Source: Thalassospira profundimaris WP0211
GTDB taxonomy: Bacteria; Pseudomonadota; Alphaproteobacteria; Rhodospirillales; Thalassospiraceae
DNA: 64,000 nt
Direction: 5' to 3'
Assembly (NCBI RefSeq): GCF_000300275.1
Contig: NZ_AMRN01000001.1
Coordinates: forward strand, 846,771 to 910,770
Below, piece after piece: positions 52,693-60,980 of this stretch. Each line of letters starts with the position of its first letter. Position 1 is the first letter of the stretch. The notes beneath the pieces were generated by a model, which saw only the letters and a program-made list of their open reading frames with translations, ran no database searches and was not told the DNA's origin. Made by a program: the position numbers and the translations under genes.

Positions 52693-53479
52693 CGGCGTTC
52701 GCCCCGATTTTACGTTTGCGCAATTTCTTATAGGCCACCGGCAAAAGCGCCAGCACGGCAAGCCCGATGATCGGGGTCAGAATACGGGGTTCAAAGATGA
52801 TGCCAAGATCAGGTGTCTTGCCCTGATCAAACAGCGCGCCAAGACCATCCCCGATGGACGCATAAACAAAAGTGCCCGGAATGATGCCGATCATGGTGCC
52901 AAAGACAAAGGATCGCAGTTTGACGCCAAGAAGGGCCGGCACAAGATTGACCAGCCAGAACGGGAAGATCGGAATCAGGCGCAAAACCATCAGGTAGCTG
53001 AACGCGTTTTCAGCAAAGCCTTCTTCCATCCTGCGGACGGCGTTTCCGGCCTTGGCGCGCATCAGATCATAAAACGCATAGCGGGCTGCAAGGTAAACGA
53101 TCGTCGCGCCAATGGTGGCGGAGACCACAACATAACTGGTAGCAAGAAACGCCCCGAACAGAAAGCCACCTGTGATGGTCAGGATTGACCCGATTGGCAG
53201 GGAAAGTGCGACTGAAACGACGTAAAGCCCCATAAAGACCAGAACGCTGGAAACCGGGTTATCGGCAACAAAGCCCTGCAACAGGTCGCGGTTTTCACGC
53301 AGGGACTCAAAAGACAGCAAATCCACAACGCCGCTGGCCCATGCAATGACAAGTCCGACAACCAGAACAATCACCGGCAAAAGCTTGCGCCATAGGGGCT
53401 TTGACGTGCCTTTGATTTCGCTATGGGTATCTGGTTTCTGGTCGGACAAGTGTGACGCCATTGAACTGGTTTTGGTCAT
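52685..53479 (-). CDS. TVP38/TMEM64 family membrane protein (DedA-like)
   Basis: A 264-residue inner-membrane protein with about six hydrophobic segments. The family core is clear: LSLPIGSILTITGGFLFGAF, then AARYAFYDLMRAKAGNAVRR and RLIPIFPFWLVNLVPALLGV, and IIPGTFVYASIGDG. Members are VTT-domain proteins proposed to scramble lipids or transport small solutes. The start is taken at the ATG 53479. The gene is translationally coupled to the downstream flavoprotein gene, a pairing also seen in other bacteria. Confidence 0.9.
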   Translation of the reverse strand: MTKTSSMASHLSDQKPDTHSEIKGTSKPLWRKLLPVIVLVVGLVIAWASGVVDLLSFESLRENRDLLQGFVADNPVSSVLVFMGLYVVSVALSLPIGSILTITGGFLFGAFLATSYVVVSATIGATIVYLAARYAFYDLMRAKAGNAVRRMEEGFAENAFSYLMVLRLIPIFPFWLVNLVPALLGVKLRSFVFGTMIGIIPGTFVYASIGDGLGALFDQGKTPDLGIIFEPRILTPIIGLAVLALLPVAYKKLRKRKIGANADE

Positions 53480-53677
53480 TGATTTCAGGCTCTTGCAAGT
53501 CGTTCGTTCGGGTCGAAATGCATATCCCTGAAGATAGGATCGCATTATTTGACCCAACATTAGAGAGAAATTTCAAAACTTGCTTATGAACTGCCTTCAC
53601 CATTGCGTGAGGGCAAATTGTACAAAGCCTGGCCGGATGGCTTAGGAACATGCGCAATAAACCTGAGGGAGTGGCGC

Positions 53678-53706
53678 TTGACGTAGGGGAAAACTGGACG
53701 TATCGT
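53678..53706 (+). promoter_or_regulatory. Promoter of the SAM-II-metZ transcript
   Basis: TTGACG (53678-53683), a 17-base spacer and TATCGT (53701-53706). The predicted start, near 53713, is right at the 5' end of the aptamer. Confidence 0.7.
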
Positions 53707-53711
53707 CTGCG

Positions 53712-53766
53712 CATCGTGGGATTTGTCGACCGGCTTGCGGCCACGTAAAAAATCGCTAAAGAGGGG
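53712..53766 (+). ncRNA. SAM-II riboswitch (SAM_alpha)
   Basis: The sequence fits the SAM-II consensus. P1 CGTGG (53715-53719) pairs with CCACG (53741-53745). The loop contains GATTTGT and ACCGGCTTGC. After P1 come the A-rich TAAAAAAT and the conserved GCTAAAGAGG that forms the pseudoknot. It binds S-adenosylmethionine and represses methionine genes in alphaproteobacteria. It lies between a good promoter and a terminator, 97 bases before metZ, which suits control of a methionine synthesis gene. Confidence 0.93.
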
Positions 53767-53780
53767 TGCTATGGCTTCGG

Positions 53781-53813
53781 CCCTGACCCATTCATGCCGG
53801 TCAGGGTTTTTTT
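53781..53813 (+). terminator. Terminator of the SAM-II riboswitch (expression platform)
   Basis: Perfect 8-bp stem CCCTGACC/GGTCAGGG with a 10-base loop and seven T. The AGGGG at the 3' end of the aptamer could pair with its CCCT arm, which would make it SAM-responsive (inference). Confidence 0.9.
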
Positions 53814-53862
53814 GTGTCCGGATTACGGTATGCATACATTCCGGGCATGTAGGAGCAAGACG

Positions 53863-55065
53863 ATGACGACCGACAAAAAGGCTTCCAACAACTGGCGCGC
53901 GGCGACCCGATCCGTGCGTGGCGGTACAGCGCGCAGCGGATTCTGCGAGACCTCCGAAGCCATCTTTATGAATTCCGGCTATGTGTATGAAACTGCCGCC
54001 GAGGCAGAGGCCTCCTTTGATGGCAGCGGTCCGGAACGTTTTGTGTATTCGCGTTTCGCCAACCCGACCGTTGGTATGTTCGAAGAACGCCTCGCCCTGA
54101 TCGAGGGCGCGCAATATTGCCGCGCGACGGCATCGGGTATGTCGGCTGTCTGGAATGCGTTGGCCGCCAGCACCAAGGCCGGTGGCCGCGTGGTTGGATC
54201 ACGTGCGCTGTTCGGGTCGTGCGAATTTATCCTGACCACGCTTTTGCCGCGGTTTGGTGTTGAGACCGAACTGGTGGACGGCACGGACAAGGACGCCTGG
54301 GAGAAGGCACTTTCGAAACCGGCCGATGCGGTTTTCCTTGAAACACCGTCGAACCCGACCCTTGAGGTTATTGATATCGCCTTCATTTCCGAACTGGCGC
54401 ACAAGGCCGGTGCCAAAGTGATTGTCGATAACGTCTTTGCCACACCGATCCTGCAAAAGCCTATGGAACTGGGGGCGGATATTGTCGTCTATTCCGCGAC
54501 CAAGCATATCGATGGTCAGGGGCGCTGCCTTGGCGGGGCGATCCTGTTTAATGACAAGGAATGGCATGACGAACATCTGACCACCTTCCTGCGTCATACC
54601 GGGCCAAGCATGAGCCCGTTCAATGCCTGGGTTCTTCTTAAGGGGCTTGAGACACTTAGCCTGCGCGTGGATCAGCATATTCGCAATGCAACTGCATTGG
54701 CTGAGTTTCTTACGGAACAGCCGCAAGTGTCACGCGTTCTATATCCGGGGCTGAAAAGTCACCCGCAGCATGAACTGGCAATGAAGCAAATGTCTGGCCG
54801 TGGTGGTGGATTGATCGCAATCGAGCTTGCCGGTGGTAAGAAAGCAGCCTTCTCGTTGCTTGATAATCTCAAGCTGATTGATATTTCCAACAACCTTGGC
54901 GATGCAAAAAGCCTTGCAACCCATCCCTGGACCACCACGCATCAGCGTGTACCGGCCGAGGACAAGGTTGTAATGGGCATTACCGAGGGCATGCTGCGTC
55001 TATCTGTCGGTCTGGAAGATATTGATGACCTCAAGGAAGACCTGTTGGCGGCCCTTGCCGTTTAA
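53863..55065 (+). CDS. metZ: O-succinylhomoserine sulfhydrylase
   Basis: PLP enzyme of the Cys/Met-metabolism family that makes homocysteine from an O-acylhomoserine and sulfide. The 400 residues show SRFANPTVGMFEERLALIEG, ATASGMSAVWNALAAS, the PLP Lys in YSATKHIDGQGR, ETPSNPTLEVIDI and the C-terminal GITEGMLRLSVGLEDIDDL. MetZ or a MetY/MetB relative cannot be separated fully by eye, but the SAM-II leader and family segments favour MetZ. The ATG at 53863 has AGGAG eight bases upstream; the frame is open from 53794. Confidence 0.93.
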   Translation: MTTDKKASNNWRAATRSVRGGTARSGFCETSEAIFMNSGYVYETAAEAEASFDGSGPERFVYSRFANPTVGMFEERLALIEGAQYCRATASGMSAVWNALAASTKAGGRVVGSRALFGSCEFILTTLLPRFGVETELVDGTDKDAWEKALSKPADAVFLETPSNPTLEVIDIAFISELAHKAGAKVIVDNVFATPILQKPMELGADIVVYSATKHIDGQGRCLGGAILFNDKEWHDEHLTTFLRHTGPSMSPFNAWVLLKGLETLSLRVDQHIRNATALAEFLTEQPQVSRVLYPGLKSHPQHELAMKQMSGRGGGLIAIELAGGKKAAFSLLDNLKLIDISNNLGDAKSLATHPWTTTHQRVPAEDKVVMGITEGMLRLSVGLEDIDDLKEDLLAALAV

Positions 55066-55099
55066 AAGCATGGACCAACAGTAATCCTGACATCGATCC

Positions 55100-55124
55100 G
55101 GCCCGTACATTGTGCGGGCCTTTT
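55100..55124 (+). terminator. Terminator of metZ
   Basis: Stem GGCCCG/CGGGCC, 9-base loop, then T4, 35 bases past the metZ stop. Confidence 0.75.
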
Positions 55125-55265
55125 CGTTTCCGATCCGGGGGATAATGCCAGTTTGTTTTGACTGCTGACTGGTACTTTCGGGAAGGATTGTCTACATAAA
55201 GGGTCCATCCATCGCATTCTTGGCTGATGCAAATTGACTGGAACACACTTGGCCCGGAGATATGC

Positions 55266-55658
55266 ATGTATTCGACCGTAACCCACGACATCAAGGTATC
55301 GGTAAAGCCGATGTTCCTTGAGGACGAATCAGACCCGGACACCCATCGTTACATTTGGGCTTATCGCATCGAGATCGAGAATCTCGGCTCGAAAACTGTT
55401 CAGTTGCTTAACCGTCATTGGCGGATTACGGATTCGCGCGGCGAAACCCAGGAAGTCAAAGGCCCGGGTGTTGTCGGCGAACAGCCTGTTTTGGCATGTG
55501 GCGAAAGTTTCAACTACACCAGTGGCGCGCCACTGACCACGCCAAGCGGCTTCATGGTGGGCACTTTCGAAATGACGGATATGGACGGTAATCATTTTGA
55601 TATTGCGATTCCAGCCTTTTCGCTGGACAGTCCGCATGGGCAACACACTGTGAACTGA
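55266..55658 (+). CDS. apaG: ApaG (Co2+/Mg2+ efflux-associated protein)
   Basis: A 130-residue ApaG-type immunoglobulin-like fold. It has VTHDIKVSVKPMFL, HRYIWAYRIEIENLGSKTVQLL (in parts), RHWRITDSRGE, GPGVVGEQPVL, and GFMVGTFEMTDMDGNHFD. The molecular role is not settled; in enterobacteria it is linked to Co2+/Mg2+ resistance. The ATG at 55266 has GGAG at correct spacing. It lies between metZ and folE on the same strand. Confidence 0.94.
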   Translation: MYSTVTHDIKVSVKPMFLEDESDPDTHRYIWAYRIEIENLGSKTVQLLNRHWRITDSRGETQEVKGPGVVGEQPVLACGESFNYTSGAPLTTPSGFMVGTFEMTDMDGNHFDIAIPAFSLDSPHGQHTVN

Positions 55659-55746
55659 TCGCGTCAAAAAACAGTATCAGGTAGCGCGGGCCGTGAGCCC
55701 CACCAAGGCAGGTTCAATCCTGTAATAAAATGACAAAGGATTTGGT

Positions 55747-56337
55747 ATGTGCAGCGAACATAACCCGGTGAAGCGTCCGACACGCGAAGAAGCAGAAGAA
55801 GCGGTTCGGACACTTCTGCGTTGGGCCGGGGATGATCCCGACCGCGAAGGTTTGCGCGGAACCCCTGACCGTGTGGCACGGTCTTATGGTGAATTCTTTG
55901 CTGGATATCAGCAGGACCCGGCCGAGATTCTGCGTCGGACATTCGAAGAAACCGACGGCTATGACGAAATGGTCGTTCTGCGCGACATTCGCGTCGAATC
56001 CTATTGCGAACATCACATGGTGCCGATCATTGGTGTGGCACATGTCGCCTATCTGCCGCGCCGCCGTGTTGTTGGCATTTCCAAACTGGCCCGCGTGGTC
56101 GAGGTCTATGCCAAACGCCTGCAGATTCAGGAAAAGATGACCGCACAGGTTGCCAACACCATTCAGGAAGAACTTGATCCACTTGGTGTGGCGGTGGTGA
56201 TTGATGCCAATCACCAATGCATGAGCACCCGTGGCGTGCACAAGACCGGCGTATCAATGGTCACCAGCCGGATGCTTGGCGCATTCCGCGATGATCCGAT
56301 CACGCGCCGCGAATTCTTTGCCATGATCGGTCGCTAA
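55747..56337 (+). CDS. folE: GTP cyclohydrolase I
   Basis: Converts GTP to 7,8-dihydroneopterin triphosphate for folate (and queuosine) precursors. A 196-residue protein with [18 protein letters not shown], the zinc ligands C87 and H90 in SYCEHHM, and C158 in HQCMSTRG. The catalytic segment [12 protein letters not shown] and [16 protein letters not shown] are intact. Length and motifs match type IA. AAAGGA lies seven bases before the ATG. A strong terminator follows. Confidence 0.97.
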   Translation: MCSEHNPVKRPTREEAEEAVRTLLRWAGDDPDREGLRGTPDRVARSYGEFFAGYQQDPAEILRRTFEETDGYDEMVVLRDIRVESYCEHHMVPIIGVAHVAYLPRRRVVGISKLARVVEVYAKRLQIQEKMTAQVANTIQEELDPLGVAVVIDANHQCMSTRGVHKTGVSMVTSRMLGAFRDDPITRREFFAMIGR

Positions 56338-56361
56338 GACGCTGTCAGATGATCCAAAAAG

Positions 56362-56396
56362 AAAGGTCGCAGCACTAAAATGCTGCGACCTTTTTT
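56362..56396 (+). terminator. Terminator of folE
   Basis: A 13-bp stem (arm AAAGGTCGCAGCA) with a 6-base loop and a T6 run. Reversed, it could also serve cytochrome c'. Confidence 0.93.
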
Positions 56397-56422
56397 GCGT
56401 CGGGACCGCAAATTCGCGCGAT

Positions 56423-56887
56423 CTATTCCTTGAAATCGCTATGGCAGGATTTGCAGGTTTGCATCATTTCACCAAGTGATGCCTTGAAATCGTCTTCTGA
56501 TCCGCCGGAAACTGCGACCGATTTAAGATCGCTGGCCTTGGCGTGCAGTTCGTTTGCCAGATTTGTGAATTTTGACCAGTCTTCCCAGATGTCTGACAGT
56601 GCTTCAGAAGGTTTGTCATTACTGCCTTCCGGGAAAAGGGCGGTAAAGGTTTCGCCGGAATGACCTTCGATAATCGTCGCGGCTTTCGCGACCTGATCCG
56701 GGTCGTAGGGCAATGCACCCTTCATCATCGGGACCATGATTTTGACCTGTTGGCCAATGGCCTTCATGCCTTCCATGCGTTCCTTGACAACACCGGTCGC
56801 CCCTTCGTGGGCGATGGCGGCGATGCTGACCGTCATGGTCAAGGCGATGGCGGCTCCTGCTAGTACTTTCAACTCTCTCTTCCCCAT
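56423..56887 (-). CDS. Cytochrome c' (class II, periplasmic)
   Basis: A 154-residue class II cytochrome c. A signal peptide (VLAGAAIALTMTVSIAAIA) is followed by the four-helix bundle, and the heme-binding CKSCH motif (C145, C148, H149) is at the C-terminal end as expected. Family members bind NO or CO and protect against nitrosative stress, or sense gas. It lies 45 bases downstream of the fructosamine kinase gene on the same strand, an unusual neighbour. Confidence 0.93.
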   Translation of the reverse strand: MGKRELKVLAGAAIALTMTVSIAAIAHEGATGVVKERMEGMKAIGQQVKIMVPMMKGALPYDPDQVAKAATIIEGHSGETFTALFPEGSNDKPSEALSDIWEDWSKFTNLANELHAKASDLKSVAVSGGSEDDFKASLGEMMQTCKSCHSDFKE

Positions 56888-56932
56888 TCTAGGTGTGCCT
56901 AACTGATGGTATTTTGTGTTTGTTCACGTGCT

Positions 56933-57805
56933 TTAGTGCCCAAATCGGGCAAGGATATGGTCAACCGAACCGACATAATGGCCGCCAAACAGGCGAACAT
57001 GGACCAGTAACGGATAAAGATTATACAAATCACGGCGTTCTTCAAAGAACCCCGGCTCTATCGGCAGTATTTCACCATACCGCGCGAAAAATTCCGGTGT
57101 CAGATCCCCAAACAACGTCCCAAAGGCCAGTTCGATTTCCCGATCGCCGTAATAGATCGCCGGGTCAATCAAGCCCGCAAGTTTGTCAGACTGACACAGG
57201 ATATTGCCACCCCACAAGTCACCATGCAGCAGTACCGCCGTGCTCTGGTCTGGCAATAGATCACCAAGCCTGTCGATCAATCGGTCAACGCGTGCGGCCA
57301 TACTACCCGGAAGCTTGCCTTCGCGATGTGCGTGTTGTGCCATATGGCGCAAACGGTGTTCGGCGAAGAACGTGATCCAGCTTTCCTCGGGTGTATTTGG
57401 TTGCGCCAGGCCGCCTATTAAAGTGTCAAAGCCAAGTCCGAACGTTTCGGACGTTACCTGATGCTGGCTTGCCAACTGTTCGGCAAGGTCGCGCTGCACA
57501 TGTCCAGTCATTCGGTTGTCGTTGGCGATAAATGTCATCACCAGACAATTTGCGTCGGCATGGATGACCTCGGGACAGGGGATCGGCGAGTGCGTTTTGA
57601 AATAACGCAGCATTTCCGCTTCGATCAAAAGACCCGCATTATTTTGCGCATCATTTGTCGGGCTGTGCTTGATCACCAGTTGCTGCCCATCATCCAGATC
57701 GGCACGCATCACATTGGCAACGCACCCGCCGGAAAGTGGCACGACGGATCGCACCGACGCCCCGGCGTGACGTTTGATCAAATCTGCAAGCGCGCGTTTG
57801 TCCAT
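56933..57805 (-). CDS. Fructosamine/ketosamine-3-kinase family protein
   Basis: A 290-residue FN3K-type kinase with an N-terminal lobe (SGGCVANVMRADL, QQLVIKHSPTN) and the catalytic HGDLWGGN, followed by the metal-binding IDPAIYYGDREIELA. Bacterial members phosphorylate ribulosamines or erythrulosamines on proteins and so reverse glycation. It begins 23 bases after an LMW phosphatase gene, the pair known from other organisms (ribulosamine 5-phosphatase plus 3-kinase). The substrate range cannot be predicted from the sequence. Confidence 0.93.
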   Translation of the reverse strand: MDKRALADLIKRHAGASVRSVVPLSGGCVANVMRADLDDGQQLVIKHSPTNDAQNNAGLLIEAEMLRYFKTHSPIPCPEVIHADANCLVMTFIANDNRMTGHVQRDLAEQLASQHQVTSETFGLGFDTLIGGLAQPNTPEESWITFFAEHRLRHMAQHAHREGKLPGSMAARVDRLIDRLGDLLPDQSTAVLLHGDLWGGNILCQSDKLAGLIDPAIYYGDREIELAFGTLFGDLTPEFFARYGEILPIEPGFFEERRDLYNLYPLLVHVRLFGGHYVGSVDHILARFGH

Positions 57806-57828
57806 AATCCTATCCGGGGGCTGGACTC

Positions 57829-58305
57829 CTAGATTTCGTGTTTTTCGCGGATGTGCGACAGTAGGTTGCTTGAGGCTTCCTCGATCATGTCAAACACATC
57901 GACAAACCCGTTGGCACCGCCGTAATAGGGATCGGGGACACTTTGTCCGGCCATCGACGGATGATAATCCAGAAACAGCTCAATACGGTGCTGATGGGTA
58001 TTGGGTGCCTGGCGGCGCATATCGCGCAGATGCCCGTCATCCATGGCCAGAACATAGTCAAATTCGTGGTAGTCGGCAGGCCTGATCTTGCGGGATCGAA
58101 TGTCGCTTAAATCAATGCCGCGACTTTTTGCCATTTCACGCGATCGCGGGTCGGGCAGTTCACCAACATGATAGGCCGACAGCCCACAGCTATCGACGCT
58201 GATATGGGCATCCAGTCCGGCGTCGCGAACCATCTTGCGGAAAACACCATCGGCCGTGGGCGAACGACATATATTTCCGGTGCAGACGAAAAGAACCTTG
58301 ATCAC
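57829..58305 (-). CDS. Low-molecular-weight phosphatase (LMW-PTP family)
   Basis: A 158-residue LMW-PTP fold protein. The P-loop nucleophile is Cys8 with R14 in VCTGNICRSP, and the general acid Asp lies in VPDPYYGG. It starts at GTG 58305; the frame is open to 58377. It precedes the ketosamine kinase gene by 23 bases. In eukaryotes and some bacteria this neighbour removes the 5-phosphate from ribulosamine 5-phosphates, making a substrate for the kinase. A protein tyrosine or arginine phosphatase role is the alternative. Confidence 0.92.
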   Translation of the reverse strand: MIKVLFVCTGNICRSPTADGVFRKMVRDAGLDAHISVDSCGLSAYHVGELPDPRSREMAKSRGIDLSDIRSRKIRPADYHEFDYVLAMDDGHLRDMRRQAPNTHQHRIELFLDYHPSMAGQSVPDPYYGGANGFVDVFDMIEEASSNLLSHIREKHEI

Positions 58306-58468
58306 GCTATCAATCCGTTTTGTCTGGAAAGGGGCAGGAGATGTTTTAAAAGTGACATGCCCGCACCTGGTCGGCAATGGCTTGTCGTTGCACTAGGTGA
58401 TCTCCATCTCAGCGGATTTTTAAAAATCGCTACCAATGTAACAGCTTCGTGACATTTTGAATGTGACA

Positions 58469-58524
58469 CTGACAGGTCGGTCATTAGTTTGTATGATCGC
58501 GCCAATTACCTTTAATTTGGCGCG
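58469..58524 (+). promoter_or_regulatory. Promoter of the araC-type gene with a GC-rich inverted repeat
   Basis: CTGACA (58469-58474), a 17-base spacer and TATGAT (58492-58497). The inverted repeat CGCGCCAA/TTGGCGCG (58498-58505 and 58517-58524) covers the expected start and ends five bases before the ATG at 58530. It could be an operator or a leader hairpin. Confidence 0.6.
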
Positions 58525-58529
58525 TTTTG

Positions 58530-59489
58530 ATGCAGGAATTTGTTTCTTTTGGTTTGCATGTTGCCCTGATCCGGCAACTGGCATGGTTGCCGCGGGGCTA
58601 TGACCTTGTCCCGGGCGGGACGGTTGTCACTTCTGCCAAGCTGCGCAGCATCATGCTCGCACTGGAAGAGATCAATGGTCCGGCGGTGCTGGTGCGTCTT
58701 GGGCGGTATCTTGCCGCCAAGGAACAGGAACCGATCCTGACCATGTTGCGTCACTCGGCAACACCGTCGGTGATTGCAGATCGCTGGCGCCGGCTTGAAG
58801 GCTATTCCCACGCGCGTGCGCGCAGCGATTTTTCCGTTACCGGAAAATCCATGACCATCCATCGCGGGGTCGTGCGTGGTCAGCCACCGGCACGGGTGGA
58901 AAACCTGCTTTTGCTGGGGTTCCTGATCGGCTTGCTTGAGGCGGCCGGGGCCGAGAATATTGACGCCACCATCTTACCCAGCCACGGTCCGGCAGTGCGC
59001 GTGACTCGCAAGGGCCGCATTAGCGACAAACTGGCATTTTCCGGTCGTGGCCTTCGTTTTCGGATTAACTGGGGCAGCTTCGAACAGGTTTCGTCCTCCT
59101 ATCCATTCATGGCCAATATGCCCGGTACCGCGCCCTCAATCGGGGCGCAGCGCCCGATCGTGCAACAACTTTGTACGGTGTTGGAACATGACATCGGGCG
59201 CAGTTGGACCATTGATGAAGTTGCTGCTGCGCTTGATACATCAGGGCGCACATTGCAGCGTCGCTTGCAACAGGCCAACAGCCGGTTTTCCGACCTTTTG
59301 CGTCTGGTGCGCGTACGCGAAGCCTGCCGGCTTTTATATGGCACCACCCTCTCGGTTGGAGAAATCGGGTTCTGGTGCGGCTTTACAGATAACGCGCATT
59401 TCTCACGCGATTTCAGACGTTTGATGGCGATGCCGCCCTCGGTCTACCGCGAGGCCAGCATCGGCCATGCCGGTTTGACCCGGGCGTGA
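58530..59489 (+). CDS. AraC family transcriptional regulator
   Basis: A 319-residue protein. The C-terminal AraC DNA-binding part has two HTH motifs (WTIDEVAAALDTSGRTLQRR and LSVGEIGFWCGFTDNAHFSR, then FRRLMAMPPSVYREAS). The N-terminal 200 residues resemble the ligand-domain type of OruR/ArgR-like regulators rather than the AraC cupin. Target genes are not evident; the following unknown gene at 59638 is a candidate. A TTG immediately upstream of the ATG is not needed. Confidence 0.9.
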   Translation: MQEFVSFGLHVALIRQLAWLPRGYDLVPGGTVVTSAKLRSIMLALEEINGPAVLVRLGRYLAAKEQEPILTMLRHSATPSVIADRWRRLEGYSHARARSDFSVTGKSMTIHRGVVRGQPPARVENLLLLGFLIGLLEAAGAENIDATILPSHGPAVRVTRKGRISDKLAFSGRGLRFRINWGSFEQVSSSYPFMANMPGTAPSIGAQRPIVQQLCTVLEHDIGRSWTIDEVAAALDTSGRTLQRRLQQANSRFSDLLRLVRVREACRLLYGTTLSVGEIGFWCGFTDNAHFSRDFRRLMAMPPSVYREASIGHAGLTRA

Positions 59490-59637
59490 TGCCTGCTGAC
59501 TCTGGAAATGGTCGCTGCGATCAACGTGCAACGCTTTGATCGCAGCGTGATTGACCTGCCCGGTTTCCTTGGGTATCAGCAGCGCCATGAATGATTTTGC
59601 TTAGATCATTGTGCCCCTTCGCATCCATGAGGCTGCC

Positions 59638-60903
59638 ATGACTGACCCCATCCGTCCTGCAAACGAATATTCCGGTTTTCTGCCGCCGCGTTTTGACGAT
59701 CGACCGGATGCCGATGATGTCTTGGTCAAAACATGGACCGTTGGGGACGCACTGACCGATCATAGCGTGCCGGAAATGCCAGCACCGCTGTCGCTGTTTT
59801 TTGATCTGGTTGCCCCGGCAGCGGGCCGGTCAAATGCGACCGGGTTTGCGATGTTGTGGCTTGATCGTCATCCGCATGAAGAACCGGGCTGGCGTCTGTC
59901 CATCGGCCATGTCGGCTCCGAGGATGATCTGGAATTGGCGGTGGCCAAGCCGTTGGCGCGCCTAGTTGATGCCCTGCCGATGGCCAATTTTGAATGCGAA
60001 AACTGGCACATGACCCGCCCGCTTTGGCGCAAACGCGCCGAACCGGTAAAGCTTGTTTTCTGGGGTGATTTTGCCAAGCATGCCCGCGCCATTCTTGGGC
60101 ACAGTGATGCGGCATCATTTTATCAGCCACTTGGTGCGGGACTTCGGTCAGACAATGTCACAAGCATGCTGCCCTTGCTTGAAGATATGCTCGGTGATGC
60201 TTTCTTGCAAAACGGCATGGGGTTTGAAGATGCCTTGCACCTTGGTATTGCATTGGGGCGCGCACACCTGATCGAAAGCTGGATCGAAGCCGGTGGTTCG
60301 GAGAAGGAGTCCTATTTCCGGCCAATGAAAATCTGGCATCAGGCTTGGCTTGCCAACGCGTTGATTGATCCGGCGGTGGCAAGTCTTGCCATGTCGGGCA
60401 AACCGCCGATGCCGGCCCTTGATTTCGGGAATGACAGCACACCGGCATCGCGCCGTGCAGCCCTTGATGATGTTTCGTCCTGGCTGACGACCGTGTTCTT
60501 TAGTGATGAATATCCCGCCCTTCGCAATGCCTTTGTGGCCGGGGTGCAAAATGCCGTCTGGCTTGATCATGACCTGCAACAATATGTCCAGCCGCAACAA
60601 CGCTCCGAGATCTTGCAAGGTCTGATGCCCTATTGCCGCTGGTTCCTGGCGATGGCGCTTTATAACCATCTGGGCAATCTGGCGGCGGGAACAGCGCGGG
60701 AGGATCAGGTCGCATTTTACGCGATCATGGTCGATGCCTTGCCGGAACTGGAACCGCTTGGCGACTTTGCCACCCAGCGCGATATCGAACAGCATATCAT
60801 CCGGATTGATGCTGCGCGCGCCGCATCGGCATTCGACACATTGGTCCTGCCGTTCTGTGATCTTTTGATGCCTAAGCGCCAATTTGATGCCGCGCGTTCC
60901 TGA
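59638..60903 (+). CDS. Conserved-looking protein of unknown function (421 residues)
   Basis: No family is recognised. The 421 residues are soluble, rich in Ala, Leu, Asp and aromatic residues, with no signal peptide or membrane segment. Segments such as FFDLVAPAAGRSN, ECENWHMTRPLWRKRAEPVK and HQAWLANALIDPAV are regular but carry no known catalytic motif. The ATG at 59638 has GAGG upstream. It lies 148 bases after the AraC-type gene in the same direction and ends in a strong terminator, so it is expressed as a normal gene. Confidence 0.75.
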   Translation: MTDPIRPANEYSGFLPPRFDDRPDADDVLVKTWTVGDALTDHSVPEMPAPLSLFFDLVAPAAGRSNATGFAMLWLDRHPHEEPGWRLSIGHVGSEDDLELAVAKPLARLVDALPMANFECENWHMTRPLWRKRAEPVKLVFWGDFAKHARAILGHSDAASFYQPLGAGLRSDNVTSMLPLLEDMLGDAFLQNGMGFEDALHLGIALGRAHLIESWIEAGGSEKESYFRPMKIWHQAWLANALIDPAVASLAMSGKPPMPALDFGNDSTPASRRAALDDVSSWLTTVFFSDEYPALRNAFVAGVQNAVWLDHDLQQYVQPQQRSEILQGLMPYCRWFLAMALYNHLGNLAAGTAREDQVAFYAIMVDALPELEPLGDFATQRDIEQHIIRIDAARAASAFDTLVLPFCDLLMPKRQFDAARS

Positions 60904-60923
60904 TCACGTGCATGGCATGGATT

Positions 60924-60965
60924 AAAAAAAAGCGCCGCCGGGCGAAACCGGCGGCGCTTTTTTTT
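60924..60965. terminator. Bidirectional terminator between the unknown gene and the MATE gene
   Basis: A 10-bp stem GCGCCGCCGG/CCGGCGGCGC with a GCGAAA loop and runs of A8 and T8 on each side. Confidence 0.95.
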
Positions 60966-60980
60966 GTTGGCTGTCGATGC

